A stretch of DNA of 64,000 nt from Maritalea myrionectae DSM 19524 (GTDB lineage: Bacteria > Pseudomonadota > Alphaproteobacteria > Rhizobiales > Devosiaceae), in the NCBI RefSeq assembly GCF_000423365.1, contig NZ_AUHV01000004.1:372001-436000 (forward strand), given 5' to 3'. Each line of letters begins with the position of its first letter. Positions within the stretch are counted from its first letter, which is position 1. Below the pieces are notes generated by a model. The model saw only the letters and a list, made by a program, of their open reading frames with translations. It was not told the DNA's origin and made no database searches. The position numbers and the translations under genes are program-made. Positions 43,766 to 53,527 of the stretch are shown here, piece after piece.

Positions 43766-45682
43766 CTAGAGGGCACTATACTGATGCCCTTCAAACAGCA
43801 GATCGTAGAGTTCGTTGGCGAGATCGGTTGGATCATGCTCTGCCGCGTTGAGGGTGATATCGGCGCGTTCGGGGGCTTCAAAGGGAGAATCCAACCCTGT
43901 GAAGTTTTTGATTTCCCCAGCCTTGGCGCGGGCGTAAAGCCCTTTCGGATCTCGCTCGGCGCACACCTCAAGGGGTGTGTTCACATAGGCTTCGACAAAA
44001 TCGATATCGCCGGCCACTTCGCGCGCTAAGCGGCGCTCGTTTTTGAACGGTGAGATGAAGGAGACAAGTACGATTAGGCCTGCGTCGGCCATGAGCTTCG
44101 CCACTTCGGCCACACGGCGGATGTTTTCCACCCGGTCTTCATCGGTAAAGCCAAGATCTTTGTTGAGGCCATGGCGCACATTGTCGCCGTCCAAAATGTA
44201 GGTGTGTTTGCCTTCAGCTGTAATCCGCTTTTCGAGCAAGTTGGCGATGGTGGATTTGCCGGAACCGGATAGGCCAGTGAACCACACAATGCGTGGCGTT
44301 TGCCCCTTCATCTCAGCCCGCACTTTGCGGTTCACATCAAAATCCTGATAGGTCAGGTTTTGCGCCCGGCGCAAACCAAACTCAATCGTGCCCGCGCCCA
44401 AGGTGGCGTTGGACAGGCGATCAATCAGGATAAATCCGCCTGTGACCGCATTTTGGGCATAAGCATCAAACGCAATGGGTTTGTCGGTGGCCAGCGTTAT
44501 GGTGCCCACTTCATTGAGTTCGAGGCATTTGGCCGGGTTTTGCTCCAGCGTGTTCACATTGGTTTTTTGCTTGATGTTGGTGATGGTCGCGGGCACCGTC
44601 TGGCTACCGATCTTGATCAAGTAGGAACGGCCCGGCATCGCCGGTTTTTCATGCATCCAAATCAATTGTGCTTGGAACTGGTTGGAAAATTCTGGCGTCT
44701 CGCCCGGGGCGGACAACACATCGCCGCGCGAGATGTCGACTTCACGGTCCAACACCAAAGTGACGGCTTCACCCGCTTGGGCCACAGCCAAATCACCATC
44801 CATAGTAACGATACGTTTGATCTTGGCAGGTTTGCGCGAGGCGGCCACCAGCACATCATCACCTGGCTTGATTTGGCCAGAAGCCAAGGTGCCAGAAAAG
44901 CCGCGAAAGTCGAGGCTGGCACGGTTCACCCATTGCACCGGAAAGCGGAATGGCTGGGCCACCCGATCTTCAGCCACATCAATCTCTTCAAGGTACGGGA
45001 CCAATTGCGGCCCGTGATACCAATCCATATTCTCACTTTTGCTGACGATGTTATCGCCGCGCAATGCAGAAATCGGCACGGTCACCAAGCTCTTAAAGCC
45101 AAGTTGGGCCGCAAATTCGCGATATTCCGCATCAATCTGGTCAAAGACTTTCTTGTCGTAATCGACCAGGTCGATCTTATTGACCACGGCCACCACATGT
45201 TTGACCCCAATCAGCGACAGAATAAAGCTATGGCGCTTGGTTTGGGTCAGCACGCCTTTGCGCGCATCAATCAGCACAATCGCCAAATCAGCGTTCGACG
45301 CGCCCGTGGCCATATTGCGGGTATATTGCTCGTGGCCCGGGGTATCGGCGACAATAAATTTGCGCTTTTCGGTGGTAAAGAACCGATAGGCCACATCAAT
45401 GGTGATGCCCTGCTCGCGCTCCGCGGTCAGCCCGTCCACCAAAAGTGAGAAGTCGATCCCCTCATCGCCCGTGGTGCGGTTGTGGCTTTCTTTTTGCAGC
45501 GACGCCAATTGGTCATCAAGGATCAACTGGCTATCATAAAGCAAACGACCGATCAGGGTAGATTTGCCATCATCCACCGAGCCACAGGTCAAAAAGCGCA
45601 AGATGCTTTTGTCTGTCTGGGCGCTCAGCCATTGTTCAATCTCAAGAGGTTGGGCTTGTTCTGTCACAGTTGCGTTGCTCAT
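43766..45682 (-). CDS. cysNC: Sulfate adenylyltransferase subunit 1 fused to APS kinase
   Basis: 638 aa bifunctional protein, NodQ-type. The CysN part (about 1-445) is an EF-Tu-like GTPase with GSVDDGKSTLIGRLLYD, DTPGHEQYTRNM and NKIDLVDYD; it drives APS formation with CysD. The CysC part (about 455-638) has the P-loop FTGLSGSGKSTIA and makes PAPS. The start overlaps the cysD stop by one base. Starting a sulfate-activation unit; no PAPS/APS reductase is in the window. Confidence 0.95.
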   Translation of the reverse strand: MSNATVTEQAQPLEIEQWLSAQTDKSILRFLTCGSVDDGKSTLIGRLLYDSQLILDDQLASLQKESHNRTTGDEGIDFSLLVDGLTAEREQGITIDVAYRFFTTEKRKFIVADTPGHEQYTRNMATGASNADLAIVLIDARKGVLTQTKRHSFILSLIGVKHVVAVVNKIDLVDYDKKVFDQIDAEYREFAAQLGFKSLVTVPISALRGDNIVSKSENMDWYHGPQLVPYLEEIDVAEDRVAQPFRFPVQWVNRASLDFRGFSGTLASGQIKPGDDVLVAASRKPAKIKRIVTMDGDLAVAQAGEAVTLVLDREVDISRGDVLSAPGETPEFSNQFQAQLIWMHEKPAMPGRSYLIKIGSQTVPATITNIKQKTNVNTLEQNPAKCLELNEVGTITLATDKPIAFDAYAQNAVTGGFILIDRLSNATLGAGTIEFGLRRAQNLTYQDFDVNRKVRAEMKGQTPRIVWFTGLSGSGKSTIANLLEKRITAEGKHTYILDGDNVRHGLNKDLGFTDEDRVENIRRVAEVAKLMADAGLIVLVSFISPFKNERRLAREVAGDIDFVEAYVNTPLEVCAERDPKGLYARAKAGEIKNFTGLDSPFEAPERADITLNAAEHDPTDLANELYDLLFEGHQYSAL

Positions 45683-46590
45683 TAGAAGTAGCCCTCTTGC
45701 TTTTTCTTCTCCATCGATCCGGCCTGATCGCTATCGATCAAGCGCCCTTCCCGCTCTGAGGTGCGCGAAGCGTTCATTTCCATAATGATTTCAGGCAAGG
45801 TGGCCGCCTCAGATTCAAGAGCGCCGGTCAGCGGATAGCAGCCAAGGGTGCGAAACCGCACCATCTTTTCTTCTGGCACTTCGCCTTCTTCCAAAGGCAA
45901 ACGATCATCATCGACCATGATCAAAGTGCCAGAACGCTCCACCACAGGACGCGGCTTGGCCAGATAAAGCGACGGGATCTCGATTTCCTCTTTATAAATG
46001 TAGGTCCAAATGTCCAACTCGGTCCAATTGGACAAGGGGAACACGCGCATGCTCTCGCCCGGGGAAATGCGGGTATTGAACAAGCGCCAAAGTTCGGGTC
46101 GTTGGTTTTTTGGGTCCCATGCATGTTGGGCATTGCGGTGCGAGAACACACGTTCCTTGGCGCGGGACTTTTCCTCATCACGCCGCGCACCACCAATCGC
46201 TGCATCATATTGTCCAGCGTTCAACGCCTGGCGCAGCGCCACGGTTTTCATAATGTCCGTATAGCGCGCAGACCCATGGTCAAACGGGTTGATGTTCTCA
46301 GCCACCCCTTCTTGGTTCGTATGGGTGATCAAATCAAAGCCATGCTGCTCGGCCATGCGATCGCGAAAGGCGATCATTTCGCGGAACTTAAACGTGGTGT
46401 CCACATGCAAAAGCGGGAACGGAATCTTTGAAGGAAAAAATGCCTTGCGCGCCAAATGCAAAAGCACGCTTGAATCCTTGCCAATCGAATACATCATTAC
46501 CGGCCGCTCAAAACTGGCCGCGACTTCGCGAAATATCTCAATGCTCTCCGCTTCCAAAGCGTCGAGATGACTGTGATGTGTTTCTGGCAT
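45682..46590 (-). CDS. cysD: Sulfate adenylyltransferase subunit 2
   Basis: 302 aa, PAPS reductase-like fold. Catalytic half of ATP sulfurylase, making adenylyl sulfate from sulfate and ATP. The pyrophosphate loop is [36 protein letters not shown] and the C-terminal [19 protein letters not shown] are diagnostic. First gene of the cysD-cysNC unit, divergent from cysK across a 412-base gap. Confidence 0.96.
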   Translation of the reverse strand: MPETHHSHLDALEAESIEIFREVAASFERPVMMYSIGKDSSVLLHLARKAFFPSKIPFPLLHVDTTFKFREMIAFRDRMAEQHGFDLITHTNQEGVAENINPFDHGSARYTDIMKTVALRQALNAGQYDAAIGGARRDEEKSRAKERVFSHRNAQHAWDPKNQRPELWRLFNTRISPGESMRVFPLSNWTELDIWTYIYKEEIEIPSLYLAKPRPVVERSGTLIMVDDDRLPLEEGEVPEEKMVRFRTLGCYPLTGALESEAATLPEIIMEMNASRTSEREGRLIDSDQAGSMEKKKQEGYF

Positions 46591-47002
46591 GTTTTTAGAC
46601 CCGCTTGTTTAAACGCGTTCAAAATAAACACAGAGACAAATCGAAACAAGTAATAAACTCAATGACTTATTTCAAAACCTTCCAGAATTTCGTGGTTCAT
46701 CCTATCTGTGGTTTATTTCCCTCAAACGACGCAAAGAAGGGAAAATCATTTCGCGCGAAAAAGTCGAATCCGAGCAAACTATTTCCGCAAAATTGAGTTT
46801 TCTCCGACAACGTCGCCACAACATATGCGCGGCCCAAATGGCCCATTTCGCGCAATTCTATTTTTGCGCTTTCAAGCCATATTAGTTTTTTCGCATTGTC
46901 TTATGGGAGAATTGGAAAAAGCCTTTTCTTTTCTTCACTCTAGACTTGATCGCTTTGGCCGCACTGCTTAGTTTTGAGCCAACACACCAAAGGATTTTTT
47001 CG
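46591..47002. other. Gene-free divergent region between cysD and cysK
   Basis: 412 AT-rich bases with no credible gene. It must hold the promoters of both cysteine/sulfate units. I saw no SAM-type riboswitch or strong terminator. A loose palindrome around 46827-46853 (GCGCG ... CGCGC flanking GGCC-CAAAT-GGCC) is the only structure noted. Confidence 0.5.
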
Positions 47003-48064
47003 ATGACAAAGCACAATGACAAGCACAACGACATTCTTGGCGCCATTGGCGATACGCCACTTATTCGCTTGAACGCTGTATCGGAAGCAACCGGATGCGA
47101 GATTTGGGGCAAGGCAGAGTTTTTGAACCCCGGGCAGTCGGTAAAGGATCGTGCGGCGCTCTATATTGTGCGTGACGCTGAGCGCAAAGGCTTGTTGAAG
47201 CCAGGCGGCACAATTGTTGAAGGCACCGCAGGCAATACGGGCATCGGGCTATCCATGGTGGCCAATGCCCTAGGCTACAAGTCGGTCATTGTGATTCCGG
47301 AAACGCAATCGAAAGAAAAGAAGGACTCGCTGCGCTTGGCGGGGGCCACTTTGATTGAAGTGCCGGCAAAGCCATATAAAAACCCGAACAATTATGTGAA
47401 GGTTTCGGGCCGCTTGGCTGAAAAACTGGCGAACGAATTGCCGGAAGGTGCGATTTGGGCGAACCAGTTTGACAATGTTGCCAACAGACAAGCCCACATT
47501 GAGACCACCGGACCGGAAATTTTTGAGCAAACCGGCGGCAAAATTGACGGGTTCATTTGTGCGGTTGGCTCAGGTGGCACGCTGGCTGGTGTGTCCCAAG
47601 CGCTGAAAGAACGCAATAAAGACATCAAGATCGGGTTGGCCGATCCGATGGGTGCTGCGCTCTATAGCTTTTACACCAGCGGCGAATTTGCCTCACAAGG
47701 CGGCTCCATCACTGAAGGCATTGGCCAGGGTCGCATTACGGCTAATTTGGAAGGCTTTACGCCGGACCATGCTTACCAGATCTCAGACGCGGAAGCCCTA
47801 CCCTATATCTTCGACCTGTTGCAGCATGAAGGCATTTGCTTGGGTGGGTCTAGCGCCATCAATATTGCGGGTGCTGTTAAAATGGCGCGTGATTTGGGGC
47901 CGGGTTCAACAATTGTCACCATCCTTTGCGACTATGGCAACCGTTATCAGTCAAAACTGTTTAACCCAATGTTTTTGCGCGAGAAGGACTTGCCAGTGCC
48001 TGAATTCTTAAGCCACACTCATGAGATTGACATGAGTACGGTTTTTGAGAATGACGCAGACTGA
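47003..48064 (+). CDS. cysK: Cysteine synthase A, long form
   Basis: 353 aa from ATG 47003 (AAAGGA eight bases upstream); the frame is open further 5' but without similarity. PLP-dependent O-acetylserine sulfhydrylase. The PLP Lys is in NPGQSVKDRAAL, phosphate loop EGTAGNTGIG and Ser loop VGSGGTLAG. It is about 35 residues longer than E. coli CysK, with an extended C terminus. Placed opposite cysD, in line with a role in sulfide assimilation. Overlaps the next gene by 14 bases. Confidence 0.92.
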   Translation: MTKHNDKHNDILGAIGDTPLIRLNAVSEATGCEIWGKAEFLNPGQSVKDRAALYIVRDAERKGLLKPGGTIVEGTAGNTGIGLSMVANALGYKSVIVIPETQSKEKKDSLRLAGATLIEVPAKPYKNPNNYVKVSGRLAEKLANELPEGAIWANQFDNVANRQAHIETTGPEIFEQTGGKIDGFICAVGSGGTLAGVSQALKERNKDIKIGLADPMGAALYSFYTSGEFASQGGSITEGIGQGRITANLEGFTPDHAYQISDAEALPYIFDLLQHEGICLGGSSAINIAGAVKMARDLGPGSTIVTILCDYGNRYQSKLFNPMFLREKDLPVPEFLSHTHEIDMSTVFENDAD

Positions 48065-48788
48065 TTTTCTTTTTCGCGAAGATGCATATCTAACAACTGC
48101 TGCCGCCACAATCTCGTCCATTGGCGAGAATGGCGGCATCATATTGGATCGCTCCAATTTTTACGCCACATCCGGCGGCCAGCCGGGTGACTTCGGTTTT
48201 TTAGAGCGCGGAAACGGCGATAAAGTCGCCATTTCTACCTGTGTACATCCGGAAGGCGACAAAACAAAATGCATGCTTGTACCAGAGCAAGAAGGGCATG
48301 GACTTGCGACGGGCGAGAAAGTAACCGCCCATATTGATTGGGAAAATCGCTATAAGTTGATGCGTATGCATACGGCGCTGCATCTGCTTTCCGTCGTCAT
48401 CCCCCTGCCCGTAACTGGCGGCTCAATTGGCGCAGCAAAGTCTCGTCTTGATTTTCAAATGCCCGAACCGCCTGAAGACAAGGAAGCGTTGGCGGCCCAA
48501 CTGAATGCGCTGATTGCCCGCAATCTTGATGTGCGTGAGGAATGGATCACCGAGGAAGAGTTGGACGCCAATCCGGATTTGGTGAAAACCATGTCGGTCA
48601 AGCCACCATCTGGCCAAGGCAAAATTCGCATGATCCGCATTGTTGATGGTGATGAGACCATTGACTGGCAGCCCTGTGGCGGCACCCATGTTGCCAACAC
48701 TCAAGAAATCGGCCCCATGCGTTTGGGCAAGGTGGAAAAGAAGGGCAAGCAAAATCGGCGCGTTGCGATCCATTTTGCCGAGGAATGA
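48051..48788 (+). CDS. alaX: AlaX-type aminoacyl-tRNA editing protein
   Basis: 245 aa from ATG 48051, inside the cysK end. Free-standing relative of the AlaRS editing domain, which removes serine or glycine from tRNA-Ala. Zinc ligands are present as HTALHLL (H-x3-H) and QPCGGTHV (C-x3-H). The N-terminal half keeps the FYATSGGQPGDFG barrel motif. Overlap with cysK implies co-expression with cysteine synthesis; whether this relates to its tRNA substrate is unknown. Confidence 0.88.
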   Translation: MTQTDFLFREDAYLTTAAATISSIGENGGIILDRSNFYATSGGQPGDFGFLERGNGDKVAISTCVHPEGDKTKCMLVPEQEGHGLATGEKVTAHIDWENRYKLMRMHTALHLLSVVIPLPVTGGSIGAAKSRLDFQMPEPPEDKEALAAQLNALIARNLDVREEWITEEELDANPDLVKTMSVKPPSGQGKIRMIRIVDGDETIDWQPCGGTHVANTQEIGPMRLGKVEKKGKQNRRVAIHFAEE

Positions 48789-48789
48789 A

Positions 48790-49152
48790 ATGAAAACTTA
48801 TCAGGGCAGTTGCCATTGCGGCGAAATTCAATTTGAGATTGATAGCGAACTGAAAAGCGCGCTAAAATGCGATTGCTCACTATGCCGCAAAAAGAATGCA
48901 TTGATGGTGGGGGTGCATGAATCACAGTTTCGATTGATTTCGGGCGCGGATTCACTGGCGACTTATCAATGGAACATGAAGATCGCCAAACATCACTTTT
49001 GCAAAATTTGTGGCATTTACACCTTCCATCGGCGGCGCTCAAAGCCCGACGAATATGGCGTCAATTTCTTTTGCTTGGACAACGCAGATATCGAACCTGA
49101 TCAACTCCAAACAGAGCGGGTGCATGGGTCGAAATTGAGCGTGGCTGACTAG
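48790..49152 (+). CDS. GFA-family zinc-binding protein
   Basis: 120 aa from ATG 48790, directly after alaX. Cysteine pattern of glutathione-dependent formaldehyde-activating (GFA/CENP-V) proteins: GSCHCGEIQFE, CDCSLCRKKN and HHFCKICGIYTFH. These bind two zinc ions; most members have no proven activity and formaldehyde metabolism should not be assumed. Ends five bases before the convergent binding-protein gene. Confidence 0.88.
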   Translation: MKTYQGSCHCGEIQFEIDSELKSALKCDCSLCRKKNALMVGVHESQFRLISGADSLATYQWNMKIAKHHFCKICGIYTFHRRRSKPDEYGVNFFCLDNADIEPDQLQTERVHGSKLSVAD

Positions 49153-49157
49153 CGCCG

Positions 49158-50165
49158 CTATCGAATTGGGGGCGCGTAATGCAGCCCGCCTTTGGTCCAG
49201 AGCTCATTGGCACCGCGAGGGATCATCAGCCCTGATGTGTTGCCGAAGTTACGCTCATAGACTTCGCCATAATTGCCCACATGACGGATAATGTCCTGCG
49301 CCCAAGTCGCATTGAGGCCCAAGGCCTGACCAAATTCACCTTCAATGCCCAGCAGACGCCGCATGCGTGGATTTTTTGCCTCGGCCATTGTGTCGATATT
49401 GCGGGAATTCACGCCGAGCTCTTCGGCATTGATCATGGCAAACAGCACCCACCGGATAATCGTTTGCCATTTCATATCGCCCTTGCGCACCACAGGCCCC
49501 ATGGGCTCCTTGCTGAGCCGCTCTGGCAGGATGCGGTGTTGAGACGGGTTGATCGCGTTGATCTTTATTTCTTGCAAGCTGGTTGCCGACGCCGTCACCG
49601 CATCGCAAATGCCGGCCATATAGGCGCCGGCCAAATCGGCCGAATCTTCCACCATCACTTCTTGGTAGGAAATCTGGTTGTTAAAGAAGAAGCGCTCGAG
49701 CACGTCATGTTGCAGCGAATTTGCAACCACGCAAACAGAGATATCTTTTAGCTCAAGTGCTGAGACAACTTCAGCTTCGTCACGCACCATGATGCCCTGA
49801 CCATCGTAGAACACGACCCCGGTATAAACCACGTCAAAGACGTTATCCCGCGGCATGTTCCAGTAGCCATTGCGCGACATCAGATCGACTTCGCCCACGC
49901 GCAGCGGCGTCATGCGAAAATCACCGGCATATTCGACAAATTCAACACGGCTTGGATCAGAGAAAATGGCGGCAGATACAGCCCGGCACAAATCCACATC
50001 GAAGCCGGACCAGAACCCTTCAGCCGACAGGTTTGAGAACCCCCGATGTCCCTGATTTGCCCCACATTTTACAAAGCCGCGCTCGCGCACTGTTTCCAAT
50101 GTGTCTGCGGATGCAATGCTGCTCCACCCGAAAAAGAGCAAAACCAAAGCTATGAATGTACGCAC
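49158..50165 (-). CDS. Amino-acid ABC transporter binding protein, AapJ paralogue
   Basis: 335 aa from a GTG at 50165, where the signal peptide begins (FIALVLLFFGWSSIASA); the frame runs on into the aap terminator hairpin. Family 3 periplasmic binding protein closely parallel to AapJ at 53528-54541: both show GFxxCG near the mature start, SGxDVDxCRA, FTGVxFYDGQG and a C terminus ending LWTKGGLHYAPPIR or LWTRGGLQYSPPIR. It lies after the aap terminator, so it has separate or read-through expression. It could broaden the substrates of AapQMP. Confidence 0.88.
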   Translation of the reverse strand: MRTFIALVLLFFGWSSIASADTLETVRERGFVKCGANQGHRGFSNLSAEGFWSGFDVDLCRAVSAAIFSDPSRVEFVEYAGDFRMTPLRVGEVDLMSRNGYWNMPRDNVFDVVYTGVVFYDGQGIMVRDEAEVVSALELKDISVCVVANSLQHDVLERFFFNNQISYQEVMVEDSADLAGAYMAGICDAVTASATSLQEIKINAINPSQHRILPERLSKEPMGPVVRKGDMKWQTIIRWVLFAMINAEELGVNSRNIDTMAEAKNPRMRRLLGIEGEFGQALGLNATWAQDIIRHVGNYGEVYERNFGNTSGLMIPRGANELWTKGGLHYAPPIR

Positions 50166-50182
50166 CTGAACACCTAATAAGC

Positions 50183-50206
50183 AAAAGGCGGCCCCACAGG
50201 GCCGCC
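50183..50206 (-). terminator. Intrinsic terminator of the aapJQMP operon
   Basis: GGCGGCCC (50187-50194) pairs with GGGCCGCC (50199-50206), 4-base loop; AAAA at 50183-50186 gives UUUU on the minus strand. It lies 60 bases after the aapP stop and 22 before the paralogue start. Confidence 0.75.
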
Positions 50207-50265
50207 TCATTAAATTCCCCGATAGCTATCAGCAAAGCGAATAACTACCGATAAAGCAAGAGTTT

Positions 50266-51060
50266 CTAGTGTAAAATCTGGCTTAGGAACAATTTTGTCC
50301 GTTCATGCTGCGGATTATCAAAGAACGCATCTGGTTCATTTTGTTCAATGATTTGCCCTTGGTCCATGAAAATCACGCGGTTTGCCACCTGACGGGCAAA
50401 GCCCATCTCGTGGGTTACGCACAACATGGTCATGCCAGTTTCGGCCAAGTTCACCATCACATCCAGCACTTCCTTGATCATTTCAGGGTCAAGCGCGGAG
50501 GTAGGTTCGTCAAACAGCATGATATTAGGGTTCATGCACAGTGAACGTGCGATTGCCACACGTTGCTGCTGACCACCGGACAATTGTCCAGGATATTTTT
50601 GTGCCTGCTCGGGAATTTTTACCCGCTCAAGATAGTGCATGGCTGTTTCCTCAGCTTCCGCCTTCGGAATGCCACGCACCCACATTGGGGCCAGTGTGCA
50701 GTTTTCCATGATGGTCAAATGCGGGAAGAGGTTGAAGTGCTGGAACACCATTCCCACTTCGCGACGCACTTCATCAATCCGTTTCAAGTCAGAGGTCAAC
50801 TCGATACCATCAACAATGATGTGCCCTTGTTGATGCTCTTCCAAACGGTTGATGCAACGGATCAGCGTTGACTTGCCGGACCCAGAAGGACCCGCAATAA
50901 CGATCCGCTCGCCCTTCATCACTTTCAAATTGATGTCTTTCAACACATGAAAGTCACCGAACCACTTATTCATATCCGTGATTTCAATCGCCACGTCTGT
51001 TTCAGACACGGTCATTTTCGAACGATCTACGGAGATATCTTCTTCTTTAACTTCTGACAT
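50266..51060 (-). CDS. aapP: General L-amino acid ABC transporter ATPase AapP
   Basis: 264 aa. Walker [10 protein letters not shown] (about residue 57), signature LSGGQQQR, Walker [15 protein letters not shown] and switch [12 protein letters not shown]. Polar amino acid family with the short form lacking a C-terminal domain. Last gene of the aapJQMP operon, three bases after aapM. Confidence 0.93.
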   Translation of the reverse strand: MSEVKEEDISVDRSKMTVSETDVAIEITDMNKWFGDFHVLKDINLKVMKGERIVIAGPSGSGKSTLIRCINRLEEHQQGHIIVDGIELTSDLKRIDEVRREVGMVFQHFNLFPHLTIMENCTLAPMWVRGIPKAEAEETAMHYLERVKIPEQAQKYPGQLSGGQQQRVAIARSLCMNPNIMLFDEPTSALDPEMIKEVLDVMVNLAETGMTMLCVTHEMGFARQVANRVIFMDQGQIIEQNEPDAFFDNPQHERTKLFLSQILH

Positions 51061-51063
51061 TTT

Positions 51064-52191
51064 TTACTCCTTATGTCCCGTGTCCAACCGGCGCTCCATG
51101 TACATGGAATAACGCGACATGCCGAAACAGAAAATCCAAAAAATGGATGCAGCAAACAAATAACCTGTCGTTGCCTGGTGTGGTGCTTTCCACTCGACCA
51201 AAGCCGAGGTGGCCTGCACCGTGCCCAACAGATCGAATAGCCCCACGATGGAAACCAACGACGTATCTTTGAACAGGGAGATAAAGCTGTTCACGATGCC
51301 GGGAATGACGTGTTTCAACGCCTGCGGAAGAATGATGAGATACATGGATTTGAAATAGTTCAGCCCCAATGCATTCGCAGCTTCATATTGTCCCTTAGGC
51401 AAAGCTTGCAGACCGCCACGCACAACCTCAGCCATATAAGCTGTTTGGAAGAGCGCCACGCCCACAAGAGCACGCAGGATTTTGTCGATTGTTGTACCTT
51501 CAGGCAAGAACAATGGCAGCATGACTGACGCCATGAACAACACCGTGATCAACGGCACTGCCCGCCACAATTCAATAAAGGCAATCGAGACATATTTAAC
51601 AAACGGCATGTGTGATCGACGCCCCAGCGCCAACACGACGCCGAGAGGTAGCGACACCACGATACCCACCGATGCGATAATCAGTGTGACCATCAGGCCA
51701 CCCCACTTCTCGGTGGTCACCTCAGGAAGACCAAAGCTACCGCCGTTCAACAGGATCACCGCCAAGATTGGCAACCCAACAAAGAACGCGATGGCAGAGA
51801 TCCCTTTATAAGGTAGATCGGGCCACAATAGGTGTGTGATCAACAAGGCCGCAACGATGAAGACCAAATTTGGACGCCAATATTCGGAATCTGGATAGAA
51901 ACCATAGATATAGAAGTCAAAACGGTCGATCACATAGGCCCAACACGCCCCAGCTTCAGGTGCGCGACATAGCGTGCCGTCTTCTGCAACAAAAACAGCA
52001 TTGCCGATCAGAAAGTTGAACAGCGTTGGTACCGTCCACACCAAGAAGGCTAGCGCCAAAATGGTCATGAGGCTATTTGGAATATCAAGGAAAAGGTTTT
52101 TCCTCATCCACCCCATGATGCCGGTTTGCGTAACCGGTGGCGGCATATCAGGCGCCATTTCCTTACGCACATAAGCGATATCATTCGACAT
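51064..52191 (-). CDS. aapM: General L-amino acid ABC transporter permease AapM
   Basis: 375 aa. A long N-terminal part with several helices precedes the conserved permease core (about 170-370), with the EAA loop QYEAANALGLNYFKSMYLIILPQALKHVIPG that contacts the ATPase. The long form is typical of AapM. Between aapQ and aapP. Confidence 0.93.
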   Translation of the reverse strand: MSNDIAYVRKEMAPDMPPPVTQTGIMGWMRKNLFLDIPNSLMTILALAFLVWTVPTLFNFLIGNAVFVAEDGTLCRAPEAGACWAYVIDRFDFYIYGFYPDSEYWRPNLVFIVAALLITHLLWPDLPYKGISAIAFFVGLPILAVILLNGGSFGLPEVTTEKWGGLMVTLIIASVGIVVSLPLGVVLALGRRSHMPFVKYVSIAFIELWRAVPLITVLFMASVMLPLFLPEGTTIDKILRALVGVALFQTAYMAEVVRGGLQALPKGQYEAANALGLNYFKSMYLIILPQALKHVIPGIVNSFISLFKDTSLVSIVGLFDLLGTVQATSALVEWKAPHQATTGYLFAASIFWIFCFGMSRYSMYMERRLDTGHKE

Positions 52192-52203
52192 AACGGGTCC
52201 CTC

Positions 52204-53400
52204 CTATCGCTCTGTCAGCGCAATGCGCGCGTTGTACCAGTTCATGATCATCGATGTGAGCAATGACAGGGTGAGATACACCATCATCGTCATGAAAATC
52301 ACTTCAATAGCCTTACCGGACTGGTTGAGTGCCGTACCCATAAATACGTTAACAATGTCCGGATAACCAATAGCCACCGCGAGCGATGAGTTTTTGGTCA
52401 GGTTCAGATATTGACTGGTCAAAGGAGGTACGATCACCCGCATCGCCTGTGGAATAACAACCAAATTCAAACGGTCATTATTTTTGAGCCCCAGCGATTG
52501 GGCGGCTTCTGTTTGACCGCTACTGACTGACACGATGCCAGCCCGCACGGTTTCACCGATAAAGGCAGCCGTATAGATCACCAAACCGAACAAAAGCGCG
52601 ACAAATTCAGGAGGCAATTGGATACCGCCTTGGAAGTTGAAACGGTTTAATTCCGGGTAAGTGATGTTCCATTCAGCCCCTGAAACGAACCAGGTCACTG
52701 TTGGCACCACAATCAGTAGGACGAGAAACACTGGAATATACGGAAAGCGTTCACCCGTTAGTTCCACCCGACGAATTGACCAGCGCTGAAGGAAAAATCC
52801 ACCAACCAGCACCAATGCAATTGCGATTTGCACCCAAAGAAATGCGCTGTTCGCATTTGGGTTGGGCAAATATAACCCACGGTTGTTTAGGAACACCGCG
52901 CCGCCAACCAATTCCAGACTGCTTCGCACAGAGGGCATGGATTTTAGCACCGCGAAATACCAGAAAAACAACTGCAAAAGCAGCGGGATATTACGGATGA
53001 TTTCGATATAGATTGTCGCCAAACGCGCGATAATCCAGTTTGACGATAGTCGTGCGATCCCGAGCACAAAGCCGAGCAATGTTGCCAAAACAATGCCGGT
53101 AATCGCAACAAGAAGTGTGTTCAGTATCCCCACATAAAACACTTCGAGATAGGTTGATTCCCTGCTGTAGGGTACCAATGAAAAGCCGATATCAAAACCG
53201 GCTGTGTTGCTGAGAAAGTCAAACCCTGTCGTCTTGTTCTGCGCTTGAAGATTGGTGACCGTGTTTTGCACAATCCACCAACCAAACCCTACCAATACAA
53301 GGAGCAGTAGAATCTGAAACGCATACGAGCGAAATTGAGGGTCATATATTAATGATGATAAGCTGCGGCGTTCATGCAGCTGTTCCTGACTCTTGGCCAT
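52204..53400 (-). CDS. aapQ: General L-amino acid ABC transporter permease AapQ
   Basis: 398 aa. One N-terminal helix (about 28-45), a periplasmic stretch, then the HisM/GlnP-type core. The EAA loop is GQTEAAQSLGLKNNDRLNLVVIPQAMRVIVPP. Length fits AapQ (about 400 aa). The aapJ gene is 128 bases upstream beyond a hairpin. Confidence 0.93.
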   Translation of the reverse strand: MAKSQEQLHERRSLSSLIYDPQFRSYAFQILLLLVLVGFGWWIVQNTVTNLQAQNKTTGFDFLSNTAGFDIGFSLVPYSRESTYLEVFYVGILNTLLVAITGIVLATLLGFVLGIARLSSNWIIARLATIYIEIIRNIPLLLQLFFWYFAVLKSMPSVRSSLELVGGAVFLNNRGLYLPNPNANSAFLWVQIAIALVLVGGFFLQRWSIRRVELTGERFPYIPVFLVLLIVVPTVTWFVSGAEWNITYPELNRFNFQGGIQLPPEFVALLFGLVIYTAAFIGETVRAGIVSVSSGQTEAAQSLGLKNNDRLNLVVIPQAMRVIVPPLTSQYLNLTKNSSLAVAIGYPDIVNVFMGTALNQSGKAIEVIFMTMMVYLTLSLLTSMIMNWYNARIALTER

Positions 53401-53477
53401 GGCTACCCTTTTTCTTATTGTTGAGTAGTCTTTTCAAGGTGTTGTATTTCACCTTTTGGCGGGCAATGCCCTCCCCC

Positions 53478-53510
53478 GAAAAAATGGCCCGGCGCAATGT
53501 GCGCCGAGCC
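53478..53510 (-). terminator. Leaky terminator-like hairpin between aapJ and aapQ
   Basis: CGGCGCA (53490-53496) pairs with TGCGCCG (53500-53506), extended by GGC/GCC past one mismatch; AAAAAA just 5' on the plus strand is a U-run on the minus strand. Partial termination here would give more binding protein than permease, as in many ABC operons. Confidence 0.6.
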
Positions 53511-53527
53511 AAACAACTCAATTCAGA

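Noticed and set aside
44300-45448. 382-codon plus-strand open frame inside cysNC
   Set aside because: Exact shadow of the cysNC coding strand; the translation has no family pattern and cysNC is unambiguous.
46591-47002. SAM-type riboswitch upstream of cysK or cysD
   Set aside because: No characteristic pseudoknot or conserved loop could be recognised; the region is plain AT-rich sequence.
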